From positions 86,067,927 to 86,131,926 of the forward strand of contig CM054058.1 in the NCBI GenBank assembly GCA_028641055.1: 64,000 nucleotides of DNA, given 5' to 3'. Every line of letters starts with the position of its first letter. The first letter of the stretch is position 1. The notes beneath the pieces were generated by a model. That model saw only the letters and a list, made by a program, of their open reading frames with translations. It ran no database searches and was not told where the DNA came from. This document shows positions 31,183-42,194 of this stretch, piece by piece. The DNA is from Alopecurus myosuroides. Lineage: Eukaryota; Streptophyta; Magnoliopsida; Poales; Poaceae. A program made the position numbers and the translations under genes.

Positions 31183-31960
31183 CTATTTTGCTTCGGGTAT
31201 CCACTCGAATTTATCTGTCTTTTTTAACAGCTTGTAGAAGGGTAGTGCTTGCTCGCCCAATCGTGCGATGAACCTGCTCAAGGCAGCTAGTCGCCCTGCG
31301 AGCTGTTGCACTTCGTGGAGATTGGTGGGCTCCTTCATTGTTAAGAGTGCTTGTATCTTCTCTGGGTTGGCTTCAATTCCTACGGCGGATACCAGGTACC
31401 CGAGAAGTTGTCCTGCAGGGACGCCGAAGACGCATTTTGTCGGGTTGAGCTTGATCCTGTATGTGTTTAGAGCATCGAATGTTTCTCTGATGTCCTCAAA
31501 GAGTGTGTCCTCTACTTGAGTCTTGATGACGATGTCGTCAACGTACACTTGTACGTTCTTGCCAAGGAGCTTGGCGAGGCATTTTTGCATGCAACGCTGA
31601 TATGTTGCGCCTGCGTTTTTGAGCCCGACAGGCATTGTCGTGTAGTAGTATACACCATGAGGTCTAATGAATGGTGTCTTTTCCTCGTCTTCCTGTTTCA
31701 TCCTGATCTGGTTGTATCCCGAGTAGGCATCTAGGAAGGAGAGGCATTGGCAGCCTGCAGCGGAATCTACGATCTGGTCGATCCGTGGGAGGGGAAAGTT
31801 ATCCTTGGGGCAGTGCTTGTTCAACGACGTGTAGTCGATGCACACGCGAAGGATGTCCGTATTTTTTCTCGGGACCAACACTGGGTTTGCTAGCCAGGTG
31901 GATATTTTGATCTCTCTGATGAATTTTGCTGCAAGTAGCCTGTTAACTTCTTCTCCGAGC
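31183..31960 (-). pseudogene. Reverse transcriptase of the Tat element
   Basis: Frame 31881-31183 contains VCIDYTSLNKHCPKD, LDAYSGYNQI, PVGLKNAGATYQRCM and the catalytic YVDDIVIK, in the order of Ty3/Gypsy reverse transcriptases. The segment upstream (32000-31885, reading ALGEEVNRLLAAKFI-like) holds the start of the domain, with a stop from TAG. The catalytic core itself is open. Confidence 0.88.
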
Positions 31961-32101
31961 GCTTTCTATTTGGGCTCTGAGAACCGTTGGGTGGTCTGCT
32001 TGATGGGTTTGGCATCTTTGTAAACTTCGAGTGAGTGCTCGGCGAACTCCCTGGGTATTCCTGGCATATCTGAGGGCTGCCAGACGAAAATTTCCCAGTA
32101 C

Positions 32102-33000
32102 TCACGGAGGAGCTCGACGAGCGCGCCTTCCTATGCTGGCGAGAGGGTAGTGGAAACCATCGCCGTCTTCGCAGATTCTATCGGGTGGACTTGGTGTTTC
32201 TGAGTGTCGCTGTTGGCACTGAACTCTAGCTCTGGGGCGTTCTTCTTCGTGAGGGGCATCACAGAGTGGTCCGTGGTTTTTTGCTATCTCCTCTAATTCT
32301 TCCTGCATCCCGAAAGATTTAGCGATTTCGTTCAACTCGATGTTGCACTTGTTAAATTTTTGGAAATCACCGTCGATGGTGATTGTGCCATATTCTCCGG
32401 GTAACTTGAGCTTCAGGTAGGCATAATGTGGTACTGCCATGAACCTTGCGAACGCTGTTCGACCAAGAATGGCGTGGTACTGTGAAGGCCAATCGACTAC
32501 TTCGAAGTCGAGGAATTCTCGCCAGTAGTTGCTTCGGTTGCCTAGCACCACTTCCAGATCGATTGTTCCGAGTGGGCGGATCGCTTTTCCTGGAACTATC
32601 CCCTGAAGGATGTTTCTGATTCAGGGAGTCCGTCTAAGTTTCTGTTCATCTGACGAAGTGTGTCCACATAGATGATGTTGATTCCACTGCCTCCGTCCAT
32701 GAACACGGGAGCCAACTCGTAGTTGCCGATTTGCGCCTGGATGACTAATGTGGCGTGCCGTGGTCGATAGACTCGTGGGGGTTGGTCTTCCTTGGAGAAA
32801 GTGATTGGTTGATCTTCCATCTTCAGGTATTCGGGCCTTGCCGGTGGAGTTTGTACATCCATACACAATTGTCGTGTGTTCGTCTTCTGGGCCCAGCGGG
32901 ATGGGCAGACCTTTTGTATCATCCCCAAGAGTCCCGCGGGGTTCGGGTATGTGTTGCCTCCCTGGTTGGCGGCGGGTGGTGTAGGTAGTGCGGCTAGCAC
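32102..33000 (-). pseudogene. Protease region of the Tat polyprotein
   Basis: Frame 33000-32596 has an RPRHATLVIQAQIGNYEL segment followed by VFMDGGSGINIIY, the aspartic protease active site (DGGSG in place of the common DSGS). Frame 32551-32102 continues with VVDWPSQYHAILGRTAFARF, the typical second half (ILGR). The two pieces are in different frames, so a frameshift lies near 32580. The protease would cut gag-pol. Confidence 0.8.
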
Positions 33001-33579
33001 CGCGTTTTGATTTCCCGGTGGAGGCAGGGGTTGTGGTGGTTGAAATCCTTGGTGTCCTCCTCCTGGAAGTTGCGGGTAGCCTTGACCGACCGATGTTCTG
33101 TTTTTCTTCGAGAAGGCCGCGTGTATTTAAATGAACTTTCGGCAATCCTCGAGAAGGTGTGTTGCCTTAGTTTTTCCTGTACGTTTATCTATAAATAGAT
33201 ATAGCGTTCAGTATCCATTGAGGTCCTCCTCGGGAGTTTTATCCTCTGCCTTTGGCTTCCATTCGCGATTTCCACGGCGTCCACTATCGCGGTTTCGCGT
33301 GAATTCTGCCGCCACTAGTTCCTCTCGGTCGTCGTGATCATAGTACTTCCTTCTTTTCTTTCGACCATGGCGATCGTCTTCGGGTGCGGGCGAGGATGCC
33401 CTCTCGTTCCGCACCTAGTCTTCTCCGTTAGCCCATCTGTCGGCTATAACCATTAGCTCTCCAATAGTTTTGGGCGCGATTCGTCCCAGTTCTTCCCTGA
33501 AGGCTGTTCGTCGAGCGCCCTTTGCGAAGGCTTCGACTGCTACTTCCTATGATATATTTCCTTCTGTGTTCCTGAGTGT
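33001..33579 (-). pseudogene. Tat gag, C-terminal part (left of CACTA insertion)
   Basis: The minus strand reads VAVEAFAKGARRTAFREELGR then PKTIGELMVIADRWANGED and a basic, acidic-mixed tail (RKKRRKYYDHDDREELVAAEF). This is the nucleocapsid side of gag. It stops at 33579, where the CACTA begins. The rest of gag resumes at 44186. Confidence 0.8.
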
Positions 33580-33605
33580 CACTACTAGGAAAACAGCTAT
33601 AGGAG

Positions 33606-33955
33606 TGATGCTACCCGTGACGCACTAGAAATATGGCGCGTCACGCCTAATAGCCGTGGCGCACCACGCTTTGGTGCGTCGCGCCTAGAGCCTTACCCGC
33701 GGCGCACCATAAGGAAGGCGCGTCGCGCCTATGTGTGGGGCCGGGGTGGCGAGCCTCCGAGGCATACCCGCGACGCACCCAGACACTGGTGCGTCACGGC
33801 TATGTGGAATAGGCTCGGCGCACCTGGCCGTGGTGCGTCACGGCTATCTTTTCTACGGGTAGCATCTGTAGCCATGACGCACCAAGAGGAGGTGCACCGC
33901 GCCTATCCAACATATCCGTGACGCACCACTGACTAGGTGCTTCACGGGTATACCT
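33606..33955. repeat. Left subterminal repeat array of the CACTA
   Basis: About a dozen copies of a 10-12-bp motif, GTGACGCACC or its complement GGTGCGTCAC (variants with gcggcgcacc), occur in both orientations, usually paired as small inverted repeats. In CACTA elements such motifs bind the TnpA-type protein. Confidence 0.85.
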
Positions 33956-34612
33956 GGGAGCAATTTAAGTGGTTGGGACCACCCCCACCTCCCACCCCCC
34001 CCATATCTCCACCCTATTTTAGATCTGGTGGCCCCCCACCTCCTCACCACCCCATTTCCCCCATTTTCCACCATTTAATACTTATTTAACCTATTTTATT
34101 TGATATATATGTGAGGGGAATCTAGTAAACACTTCTCTCCACCCCCATCTCTCACTTTACCACTTTCCCTTCCATCTTTTTCACTCCCTATAGCCACATA
34201 CACACGTACTCTCTCGGTCTCGAGTCGGCAAGATCTATAGTTGGTGAGTTGTTGGAGGGATATGTATATGTGTTGTATGTATGTGTGTTGATCTCGCTCT
34301 CTCTCATAGATCTCGCTCGGTATCGGCCGGTGCGTCATCACAAAAGATTCATATGGTTGCATATATACATATGCGAAATTGTGTTGCGTATTTTTGATGA
34401 AATTTGTGGATGTCTTAAAAATGAGTTGACATGTGTTGCCAAAATGTTGATTCATTTCCATTTCGGCGACCACGCACTCCGAGAATGTCCTATTTTTAGC
34501 ATAGGTTATGCCGAATTTTTCCGTCGACGACCATGCATGCATCATCCATATATTACGTAATTTGATTCTAATTAATTTGTTCTTTGATCTTTTTTTTACT
34601 ATGCAGGCAACC

Positions 34613-37600
34613 ATGCATAGAAGCACAGGCACCGTGGCTAGATTTATGAAACATGCGACGGCCGAAATGTTTCGAAATAGCATGACGGAGATAAGATGTC
34701 CTTGTCGAAGATGCAAACTGAAACACTTGATCAGATACGATTGTGGTGACTTGGAGTTGCACCTTATCCGTCGTGGTTTCATGGATGGCTACACTCTTTA
34801 CCCGACAATTGATGAAGATGAAGAGTCTCCCGGACATGATGAAGGACATCATGATCAAGATGAAGGACATGATCACAATCAAGACGAAGGACATCGTGAT
34901 GAAGATGTCGGACATGATCATAATCAAGACGAAGGACATCATGATGAAGATGTCGGGACATCATCGTCGGACTGGGTGCGGGACCCTCATGTCCAAGCTC
35001 TGCTTCTCAAGGAGACTAGCAACACCAGAGCTGCTGCTAGAGAGAAATCGAAGCTGTCACAACTGGAGATAGACGCCGTTACTCAATTGTATGAAGGATG
35101 CGTGAGCGAGGATACCCGTCTGAACGTAACGTTAAGGACCCTCGAGATGAAGACAAAACACCGATGGACCGATGCGAGCTACGATGAGAACATGACATTC
35201 TGGCACGGCCGTCTTCCCACGGGGAACAAGTGTCCAACGAGCATCGAGGAGGCCAAGAAAGTCGTGTGCCCTCTGGATTTACCTCACGTGAAATACCATG
35301 CTTGCATTAATGACTGCATCATCTATCGGGGCGCGGACGCAGAGAGAACCATATGCCCGGTGTGCGACGCAACTCGATACAAGCCAGGGAAGAAGGCCTC
35401 TCCTCGAAAAGTGGCGTGGTACTTTCCGATAACTTCCCGTCTGCATCGGTATTTTGCAGACCCCACACAGGCGAAGCTCTGCGATGGCACGCGGAAAGGA
35501 AGAAGCCAGAAGAGCATGACGGAAATGATCCGGAGAAGGATGACACGATGCTGACACACCCCTCAGATGCTAGCCAGTGGAAGGCGCTAGACATCGAATA
35601 CCCTGAATTCGGCGACGATCCAAGGAACATCAGGTTGTTCATGAGTACGGATGGATTAAATCCTTTTGGCAACCAGAGCAGCACCCATAGCACCTGGCCC
35701 GTGTTTGTATGTATATACAACCTACCCCCTGGTTGTGCTTGAAAAGGAAGTACATACAGATGAGTATGCTTATTCAAGGGCCGAAACAACCAGGTAACGA
35801 CATCAATCTGTATGTCCAGTTGTTGGAAGAGGAGCTAGCCACGTTATGGGACGAGCCAGCCAATACGTGGGACGCCTATGGAGAAACGTTTTTTCCAATG
35901 AGAGCCACGCTCATCACGACGGTGCATGACTACCTCGGTTACGGATATGTCGTGGGGCAGGTGACGCACGGATTCTGTGCATGCGTTAGGTGCATGGATG
36001 ACACTACGTATATCCAGCTAGAGAGAAACCCCGGGTCTTCGAAAACCGTGTTCTTGGGGCATCGAAGGTGGCTTCGTAAGGATGACCCGTGGAGAAAACA
36101 CAAAGATCTGTTCAACAATGAAGTTGAGATGCGAAGAGCCCCACGTCAAAGGAGCGGCGAGGAAATCGACGAGCTGTTGAAGAACTGGAAAGAGTGCCAT
36201 GCGCCGGGAAAGAAGCGAAAGGCGCCGGCGCCGTTGGAGGGTGTATGGAAAACATGGTCTGTTCTCTGGGGCCTGAGGTACTGGAAGATTCTCCGCACGC
36301 CCCACTGCCTTGACCTCATGCATATCACGAAAAACGTGTGCGAGAGTCTCCTTGGCACCCTGCTCAACATGCCGGAGAGGACCAAAGATGGGCCGAAAGC
36401 AAGGAACGACTTGAGATTTTTGAATATCAGGGGCGAGCTCCACGGAGGAAAACCAGATGATGATGATGATGATGATGATGATGTGTTAGATGGGACGAAA
36501 GGTAGCTGCAAGGGCAAAAAGGCCAAGAATACGGAATATTACTGTCCTCCTTCGTGCTTCACGCTATGCGAGAAGGAGATCGACCAATTCTTCAAGTGTC
36601 TCCTTGGAGTCAAATTTCCTTACGGTTATGCGGGGAAGATAAGCAGATACCTAGACGTACCAAAGCAGAAGTTCAGCGGGATGAAGTCTCACGACTGTCA
36701 CGTGATGATGACGCAGATACTTCCAGTTGCAATTCGAGGGATAATGGACGAGCACGTCCGTGAAACGCTGTTTGGACTCTGCAACTTTTTTGACGTCATC
36801 TCTCGAAAGTCGATTGGCGTGAAGCAACTCGCAAGGCTACATGAAGAGATCGTGGTGATACTATGCGAGCTTGAGATATACTTCCCGCCCGCATTCTTCG
36901 ATATTATGGTGCATCTCCTTGTACATGTCGTGGATGATATCATCCAGCTCGGGCCGCCGTTTTTACACTCCATGATGGCGTTCGAAAGGATGAATGGTTC
37001 CATCAAAGGATACGTCCGCAACAGGGCCCGTCCAGACGCAAGCATTGCCATGGGCTTTCTGACAGAAGAGTGCATCTCTTTTTGCACGAATTTTCTAGAC
37101 AAAGATGAGAACCCTGGTCTGCCCGTAAACAGGCACTTTGGTAGGCTCGCTGGATGGGGACACCGCGAGGGCCAGCGGGAAATGAATGTTGACTTTCAGG
37201 GCCGACGCAACGACTTTGACAGAGCAAACCTAGTCGCGCTACAACATCTAACAGTGGTCGATCCTTGGTTGTAAAAGCACAAAATGCTAATCGCGAAGTA
37301 TTACAGTGACCGGGGACAACATAGGACCGAAGCAGAAATAATCAGAGAGCACAACATCCATTTCACACAGTGGTTCAGGGAGAAGATTATGACCGATCAC
37401 CCGGAGACGCCTTATTCTGAAGAATAAAAACTCATACTCACATTGTCACAAGGCCCCGCACATAACCTCATGACATATCAGGCATACAATATCAATAGTT
37501 ACACATTCTACACGGCAAATAAGGACCGGATTTGCGAATACCATGACTCGGGGGTAACGATAGAATCATTAACATGTGACGTCAAGGAAAGATACTATGG

Positions 37601-38066
37601 TAGGATCGACGAGATATGGGAACTCGACTACTGCGGATAGAAGGTGCCAATGTTCCGTGTCACATGGGCAAAGAGCGTCAGGAAAGAAGGACAATATTTC
37701 ACCACCATGGTGATACCTGAAGCCATATCCGGCACGAATGTCACCGCAAAAAATGAGCCATGGGTCTTGGCTAACAAAGTGGACCAATGCTTCTTCATTA
37801 CTGACCCGACAAGGCCTAGCCGTGTTGTCGTGCGGAGAGGCAAAAGAAGCATCATCGGAATGGATGGAGTAGCCAACGAGCAAGACTTTGACCAGTACGG
37901 CGACCCGAAAATGGAAGGTGACAACGACGATGGAACAAAATACACAACAAGAAGAAGCAGGACAACGCTACCTACAGGTCGCCCATTCCACCGAAGAAGT
38001 CACGGTGTTCCGGGACTGAATTACTCAACCGCAACAAAGAAGGGAAAGAAAATTGTAAAACGCTAG
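34613..38066 (+). pseudogene. CACTA TnpD-type transposase, several frameshifts and stops
   Basis: The ATG at 34613 follows an acceptor-like ctatgcag. Early residues match the transposase-associated domain (CPCRRCKLKH, LELHLIRRGFMDGYT). A His/Asp-rich in-frame repeat follows at 34830-34965. The Transposase_21/tnp2 region (CPLDLPHVKYHACINDC, WYFPITSRLHRYF) leaves frame near 35475 and again near 35735, then runs open in frame 35736-37274 (GPKQPGNDINLYV, YWKILRTPHCLDLMHITKN, LKGxK-type end). It includes a run of ten Asp from a (GAT)n at 36458-36482 and the DUF4218-type part (MKSHDCHVMMTQILP, IQLGPPFLHSMMAFERMNG). Stops at 37272-37274, 37426-37428 and 37638-37640 separate a C-terminal DUF4216-type part (EIWELDYCG, KVPMFRVTWAKSVR). 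It ends at 38066. Confidence 0.92.
34830..34965 (+). repeat. In-frame His/Asp-rich coding repeat
   Basis: Tandem units of about 45 bp (gaaggacatcatgatgaagatgtcggacatgatcataatcaagac style) encode a GHDHNQDEGHHDEDV-like repeat within the N-terminal part of TnpD. The composition could bind metal ions, but that is speculation. Confidence 0.8.
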
Positions 38067-38235
38067 CTCTAAGAACAACGATATATGTGTCGTGTGTTTG
38101 CATGAATTCGAGGAAGTGATGGCGATGTAATATATATACACTTAATGTTTAAATTGATCTTTCTTGATTTTATATTGATTTATTTGAATTTATTTTGAGC
38201 TTATATTGATTTATTTCCTAAGGAAAAAAACCATT
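38067..38235. other. 3' UTR-like AT-rich spacer after TnpD
   Basis: AT-rich DNA with several ttgatttat repeats after the TnpD stop; a plausible 3' UTR and poly(A) region. No ORF is supported. Confidence 0.5.
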
Positions 38236-38249
38236 TTTTTGAAAAAATG

Positions 38250-38330
38250 GGGGGTGGGACTCGAACTTGGGGCAATGGAGCAGTGGCAAAGGGGTCAGCC
38301 ACTGGGCTAAGCAGCTAGTTCTGCTATAGA
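38250..38330 (-). other. tRNA-like Pol III promoter sequence (SINE head or tRNA relic)
   Basis: On the minus strand, gcTTAGCccAGTGGctg matches the A-box consensus TRGCNNAGYGG and, about 36 bases on, aaGTTCGAGTCCc matches the B box. After it come cccaccccccattttttc and A/T runs. A full cloverleaf is not convincing. It lies inside the CACTA between the two main genes. Confidence 0.45.
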
Positions 38331-38367
38331 CCAGCGCGCACGCTTTTTGAATAGATAACAGAAATAG

Positions 38368-38523
38368 GCGCCACGCACCCCTCATCGCTGCGTCACGGTT
38401 AAGCAATGCGCGACGCGCCTCTACTATGCGCGTCACGGGTACGCGATGCGCGACGAGCATTTCTTTGGTGCGTCACGGGTAAGCGATGCGTGGTGCATCT
38501 TCTTGATGTGCGTCACGGCTATC
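38368..38523. repeat. Internal cluster of CACTA subterminal-type repeats
   Basis: Motifs such as gcgtcacggttaag, gcgcgtcacgggta, gtgcgtcacgggtaag and gtgcgtcacggctatcc, with inverted partners (gcgacgcgcc), recur here, identical in kind to the terminal arrays. Finding them between the genes is unusual. It may mark the end of an older element joined to this one, or a regulatory site for the second gene. Confidence 0.75.
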
Positions 38524-38639
38524 CTTCCGCCTATTAGGACTGTCCCGTTTCCCTCTCTTCTTCCTCTTCCACATCCACATCGCCATCTCGATCTGAACCA
38601 CCGTCGCCTCCCTGCTTCCTTAGCCTCTCATCGCCTCCG

Positions 38640-38760
38640 ACCAACACCACCCCAAGCCCTAGCCCTAGCCTCTGCCCTCCCTCTCTCCGCCGCCCACCAC
38701 CACCCCAAGCCCTAGCCATAGCCTCTGCTCTCCCTCTAGTCGCCGCCCACCACCACCGAG
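38640..38760. repeat. Short direct duplication, caccaccccaagccctagcc
   Basis: A block of about 60 bp starting with accaccccaagccctagcc is repeated near 38646 and 38700, in GC-rich leader-like DNA. It may be the 5' leader of the second CACTA gene. Confidence 0.6.
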
Positions 38761-39054
38761 ACCTCGCCTCTGCATCGAACTAGGAGGAGGAGGAGCAGGC
38801 GCAGGACCAGGTCCAGGAGAACGACCAGGAGCAAGAGGAGCTTGGGGCCGTCCCTGTCTCCATCGACTAGGAAGCTTGGCGACGTCCCTATAGTCTCCAT
38901 CAACTGCGCCGTCGTCGTCCCGTCTCCATCGACATCGAAGCCCGACGAACAAAGGTGCACCGACCCTAGTCCTCTCCCTCCCCTTCTCCTCGATCCCGCC
39001 CCTAAATGGAACGGTATTTTTCACACGAATATCTTGCACTTGAGTGGCGTAGGG

Positions 39055-39365
39055 GCCAGACCATCACAATGCACATTTTTCACAACTAGATCATGCACAG
39101 ATGTAATAAAATTGCATATGCACACCATATGTCCACTGGGCCATCTGCGCCAATCAGCGCAGTGCACGAACAAGCATACAGATTAGAGAATTTGACACTT
39201 TCTTGCCACTGGTATGAACAACCTGATCTTGTCAAAGCAGGAGTAGGACCATCATAGTGCACTTTTTTCACAAGCAGATCATACAAGAATATAATAAAAA
39301 TATGCATATGCTCACATGCCCATAGGTAATCTGTGCCAATCAGCACAGGAATAAGCATCACATAT
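39055..39365. repeat. Local duplication with about 188-bp spacing
   Basis: The stretch accatcacaatgcacatttttcac...aatcagcgcagtgcac near 39060-39170 recurs as accatcatagtgcacttttttcac...aatcagcacagg near 39248-39350 with moderate divergence. No coding content is seen. It sits in the non-coding interior of the CACTA. Confidence 0.65.
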
Positions 39366-39950
39366 TAGCGTTAATTAGTTAACAAATATAAAAAGACATG
39401 AGTAAGAAGTTGATGAGCTCCGGCGATGGTATACTATTTTTTCTTGTTTCACAAGGGCAAGGTTGAAATGAAATTCTACAAGATTGATGTCATTTCTCAA
39501 GAAATAATGAGTTTGAAAACTGAAGAGTATATAAAAGTAGCAACTGGTAACTAAATTAATTCCACCTATGCTAGTGTATGATTATGTGAAGGTTCAGTGA
39601 CATGGGTAAACATCTGATTGCTGATATTTGTAAGGAGAGAAACATATTGTGGTGAACAGTATAGGTCAAGCCAACATAGGATTTTATTTCTTGAGTTTGC
39701 ATGGATTTTTCATCTTGCTCTCCTTTTAAGTACATGGAGAAATCTGTTAAGTGTTAGCAGAAACATCCAACTACAAAAAAACCATGCTGACTCTACTAAG
39801 TTGTGTTTTCTCATCTTATGTGTTAGCAGAAAAATAAGTAAAATTACCAGCATATATACTGTAGGATCAGTGATTTTGATGCTGACATCTAAATAAAGGA
39901 GGGTAAATGCTAATTTTCAGATGAACATGTGAGACGGACCTATGTATCTA
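39366..39950. other. Non-coding CACTA interior
   Basis: AT-rich stretch between the two CACTA genes. Short frames have no recognisable content. Probably intron or spacer. Confidence 0.5.
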
Positions 39951-39954
39951 TGTA

Positions 39955-40165
39955 GCCTGTTGCTAGGCTGCTGCTGTTGCTAGATTGCTAGGTTGCTGTT
40001 GCTGTTGTATTTCTCCCTTATATAGCTAGGATACTGATGTTGCTAGGATGTTGTTGCTAGGCTGTTGTTGCTAGGTTGATGCTGCTGTTGCTAGGTTGCT
40101 GCTGCTGTTGCTAGGTTGCTGCTGCTGTTGTATTTCTCCCTTATATAGCTAGGATACTGCTGTTG
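39955..40165. repeat. GTTGCTAGG/GCTGCTGTT minisatellite
   Basis: Irregular tandem units of ttgctaggttgctgctgctg with two copies of a longer gttgtatttctcccttatatagctaggatactg block (near 40004 and 40128). Confidence 0.85.
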
Positions 40166-40554
40166 TATATGAAATGACAAGTATTGTGAAATAAACTCTT
40201 GGTTTTGTAGTACTGTGTTGTATATGAAATGGCAAGCACTGTGTTGTTGGATGTGTCAAAATTTCCCGGGAAGAAATCTTGGTGTTGAAGTTTGGTACTT
40301 GAACAAATTTGGAAATCTGTCCGGCCATCGAGCCGTTTAAAACTTTGCAGGGAATTCATATGAGTTGCCCATTTTTGCCGAAATGTTGATTAATTTCCGT
40401 TTCGGCGAGAATCGGGCACTCTAGTGTTAGAAAATTAGCAAAGGTCATGCCGAAATTTTCTCGTGAATTTAGGACTTAGCCGTTTTCCCGTGATCGAGTA
40501 GTATGTCGATTTTTTGTTTCCTTTAGAGAAACCAATATTTCCCCCCTTCAGAAC

Positions 40555-42150
40555 ATGGCACACGACGACGAGGCCGGCGGTTCTAAGCCGTTCTGGCAAA
40601 TCTCCGACGAAAAAGATGAGCAATACGACCCGACGGCGGATGCCGGGGCTGACGCAGACACTAGCGGTGGCGAGGAGGATGACGCCACGACTAGTGGCGC
40701 CGGTGATACCACTAGTGGCGCCGCCGGCGGAAATGACACCACTAATGCCGGCGGTCAGACAGATGGTGGTAGCAAATCCAAGAAGAGGACGGCAACGAGA
40801 AAACAGAAAAGGAACAGTCTCCGCACCTACCGTGAAGAGATCACGGAAATTGATAGCAGTGGGTATCCAATCGCGCCCGAGGCGGTGGTCAAAGGATTCG
40901 GCAACCAAATTGGTTGCATTGTCTGGGACACTGTCAGGATCAACACGGATGATCTAAGAAAAAACTGAATTCCCATTATCGGGTTCTTCTCTTTAGAAAA
41001 CTGCACGGGCGATACTTGTACCCGCATCCGCCAGACGAGCCGTTTAAGTACAATAACGATAATCTGGAGGGGAATAAGGTCAACCATTGCGCCATTGGTA
41101 AGATGAACACCGCCTTGGCCAACTGGAAACACCGGGTGAAGGTTAAGGTCTTGAACCCCAAAAAAAATCTTGCAGGATGTTTTAGCGAGTGAGCCGAACA
41201 TCACTGAAGCTGAACTCCGGGACTTCAAGCTACTTTGTGAGAGCGAACTCGCCAAGGCTAAAAGTGATTGGGGGCAGAGGATGCGGCGGTTGAACATAGG
41301 TACCCATGGTCCGCCTGTACTCGCTCAGTCTGGCGGTGCAAGTCAGCAGGGATAATACACCGGACATCACGATAGTGGACCCCTTCTACATGCGCCACGA
41401 CGTGCTGTGCTCCGTTGGGAACCAGGTAGTCGCGTCGACATATCTCCGGGACTTCATGCTGGCGAACCAGACCAAGGATTACATCCTCATGCCTTACTTT
41501 GCCGGGTAAGTCGATATTCTTAGCCGAATCGAAAGTGATTTTCTTTAGATTTTCATCGCTCCTTTCCAACACTTTGTTTGGATTGTTACGCGCAGATATA
41601 CACAATGCACACTCATCTGCATTTGTATCAGTCATTCGCATGCCAGGTATCTCGACTCAGGGAGTGCGGTGAATAAAGACTACTCCAATGTGAAGAAAGT
41701 TTTGGATAATGCTCTCACCGGCTACCACGCAAGGGGGGCATAATCGCTAGGGAGAAGGTCGTTCAGGGCGCTCGGATGTTCACCCACACGACGACTTTCG
41801 CGTGCGTCAAGCAGCCGACAGGCAATAACCGAGACACCTACTATGTCCTCCATCATATGCGGGCGTACGTACGGGATCAACAGTTCCTTACCCTGCCTAG
41901 TCAAGTCCAACAATGGGCCTCCCGCTTGTCGATGGTCGGCGATGACAAGGTTAGAGAAGAGATATATGATATCCAGAAGTGCTTTGCCACGAAAATCGTT
42001 CATGAAGTGGTGAACTAGAGTGGGACATTTTACTGCCGGTTCAACATGCCGAACCCCGACATAGATACCTACCTAGCAACTGCCTATGACGACAGACCCT
42101 TCATCACTCCGGAGGGCTGTCCCGTTGTAATCCCTGGGAGGATGAGTTAG
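40555..42150 (+). pseudogene. CACTA second gene: TnpA-like (Transposase_24) with C48/Ulp1-like region, broken
   Basis: The first exon (40555-40968) starts MAHDDEAGGSKPFW. It has an acidic Ser/Thr/Gly-rich stretch, a basic patch (KSKKRTATRKQKR) and GYPIAPEAVVKGFGNQIG. After a stop at 40966 the match continues in other frames: LHGRYLYPHP, then LANWKHRVKVKVL, then FKLLCESELAKAKSDWGQRMRRLNIG. These are the pattern of the Transposase_24 (Ptta/En/Spm) family. Further on, DYILMPYFAG ends at a donor gtaagt (41509). The next exon begins YLDSGSAVNKDYSNVKK and runs to about 42150 with SGTFYCRFNMPN. This resembles an Ulp1-type C48 peptidase fold, but no HW-type catalytic His segment is seen between the two exons. 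Stops occur at several points, so it is inactive. Confidence 0.75.
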
Positions 42151-42194
42151 AAGGAGTGAGAACTATTGTAAGGCTTGCTACATTATCCGAAATT

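Noticed and set aside
34096..34782. 228-codon minus-strand ORF over the start of TnpD
   Set aside because: Antisense to the transposase-associated domain; no recognisable domain.
40435..40908. 157-codon minus-strand ORF
   Set aside because: Antisense to the first exon of the TnpA-like gene; Val/Ser-rich shadow frame.
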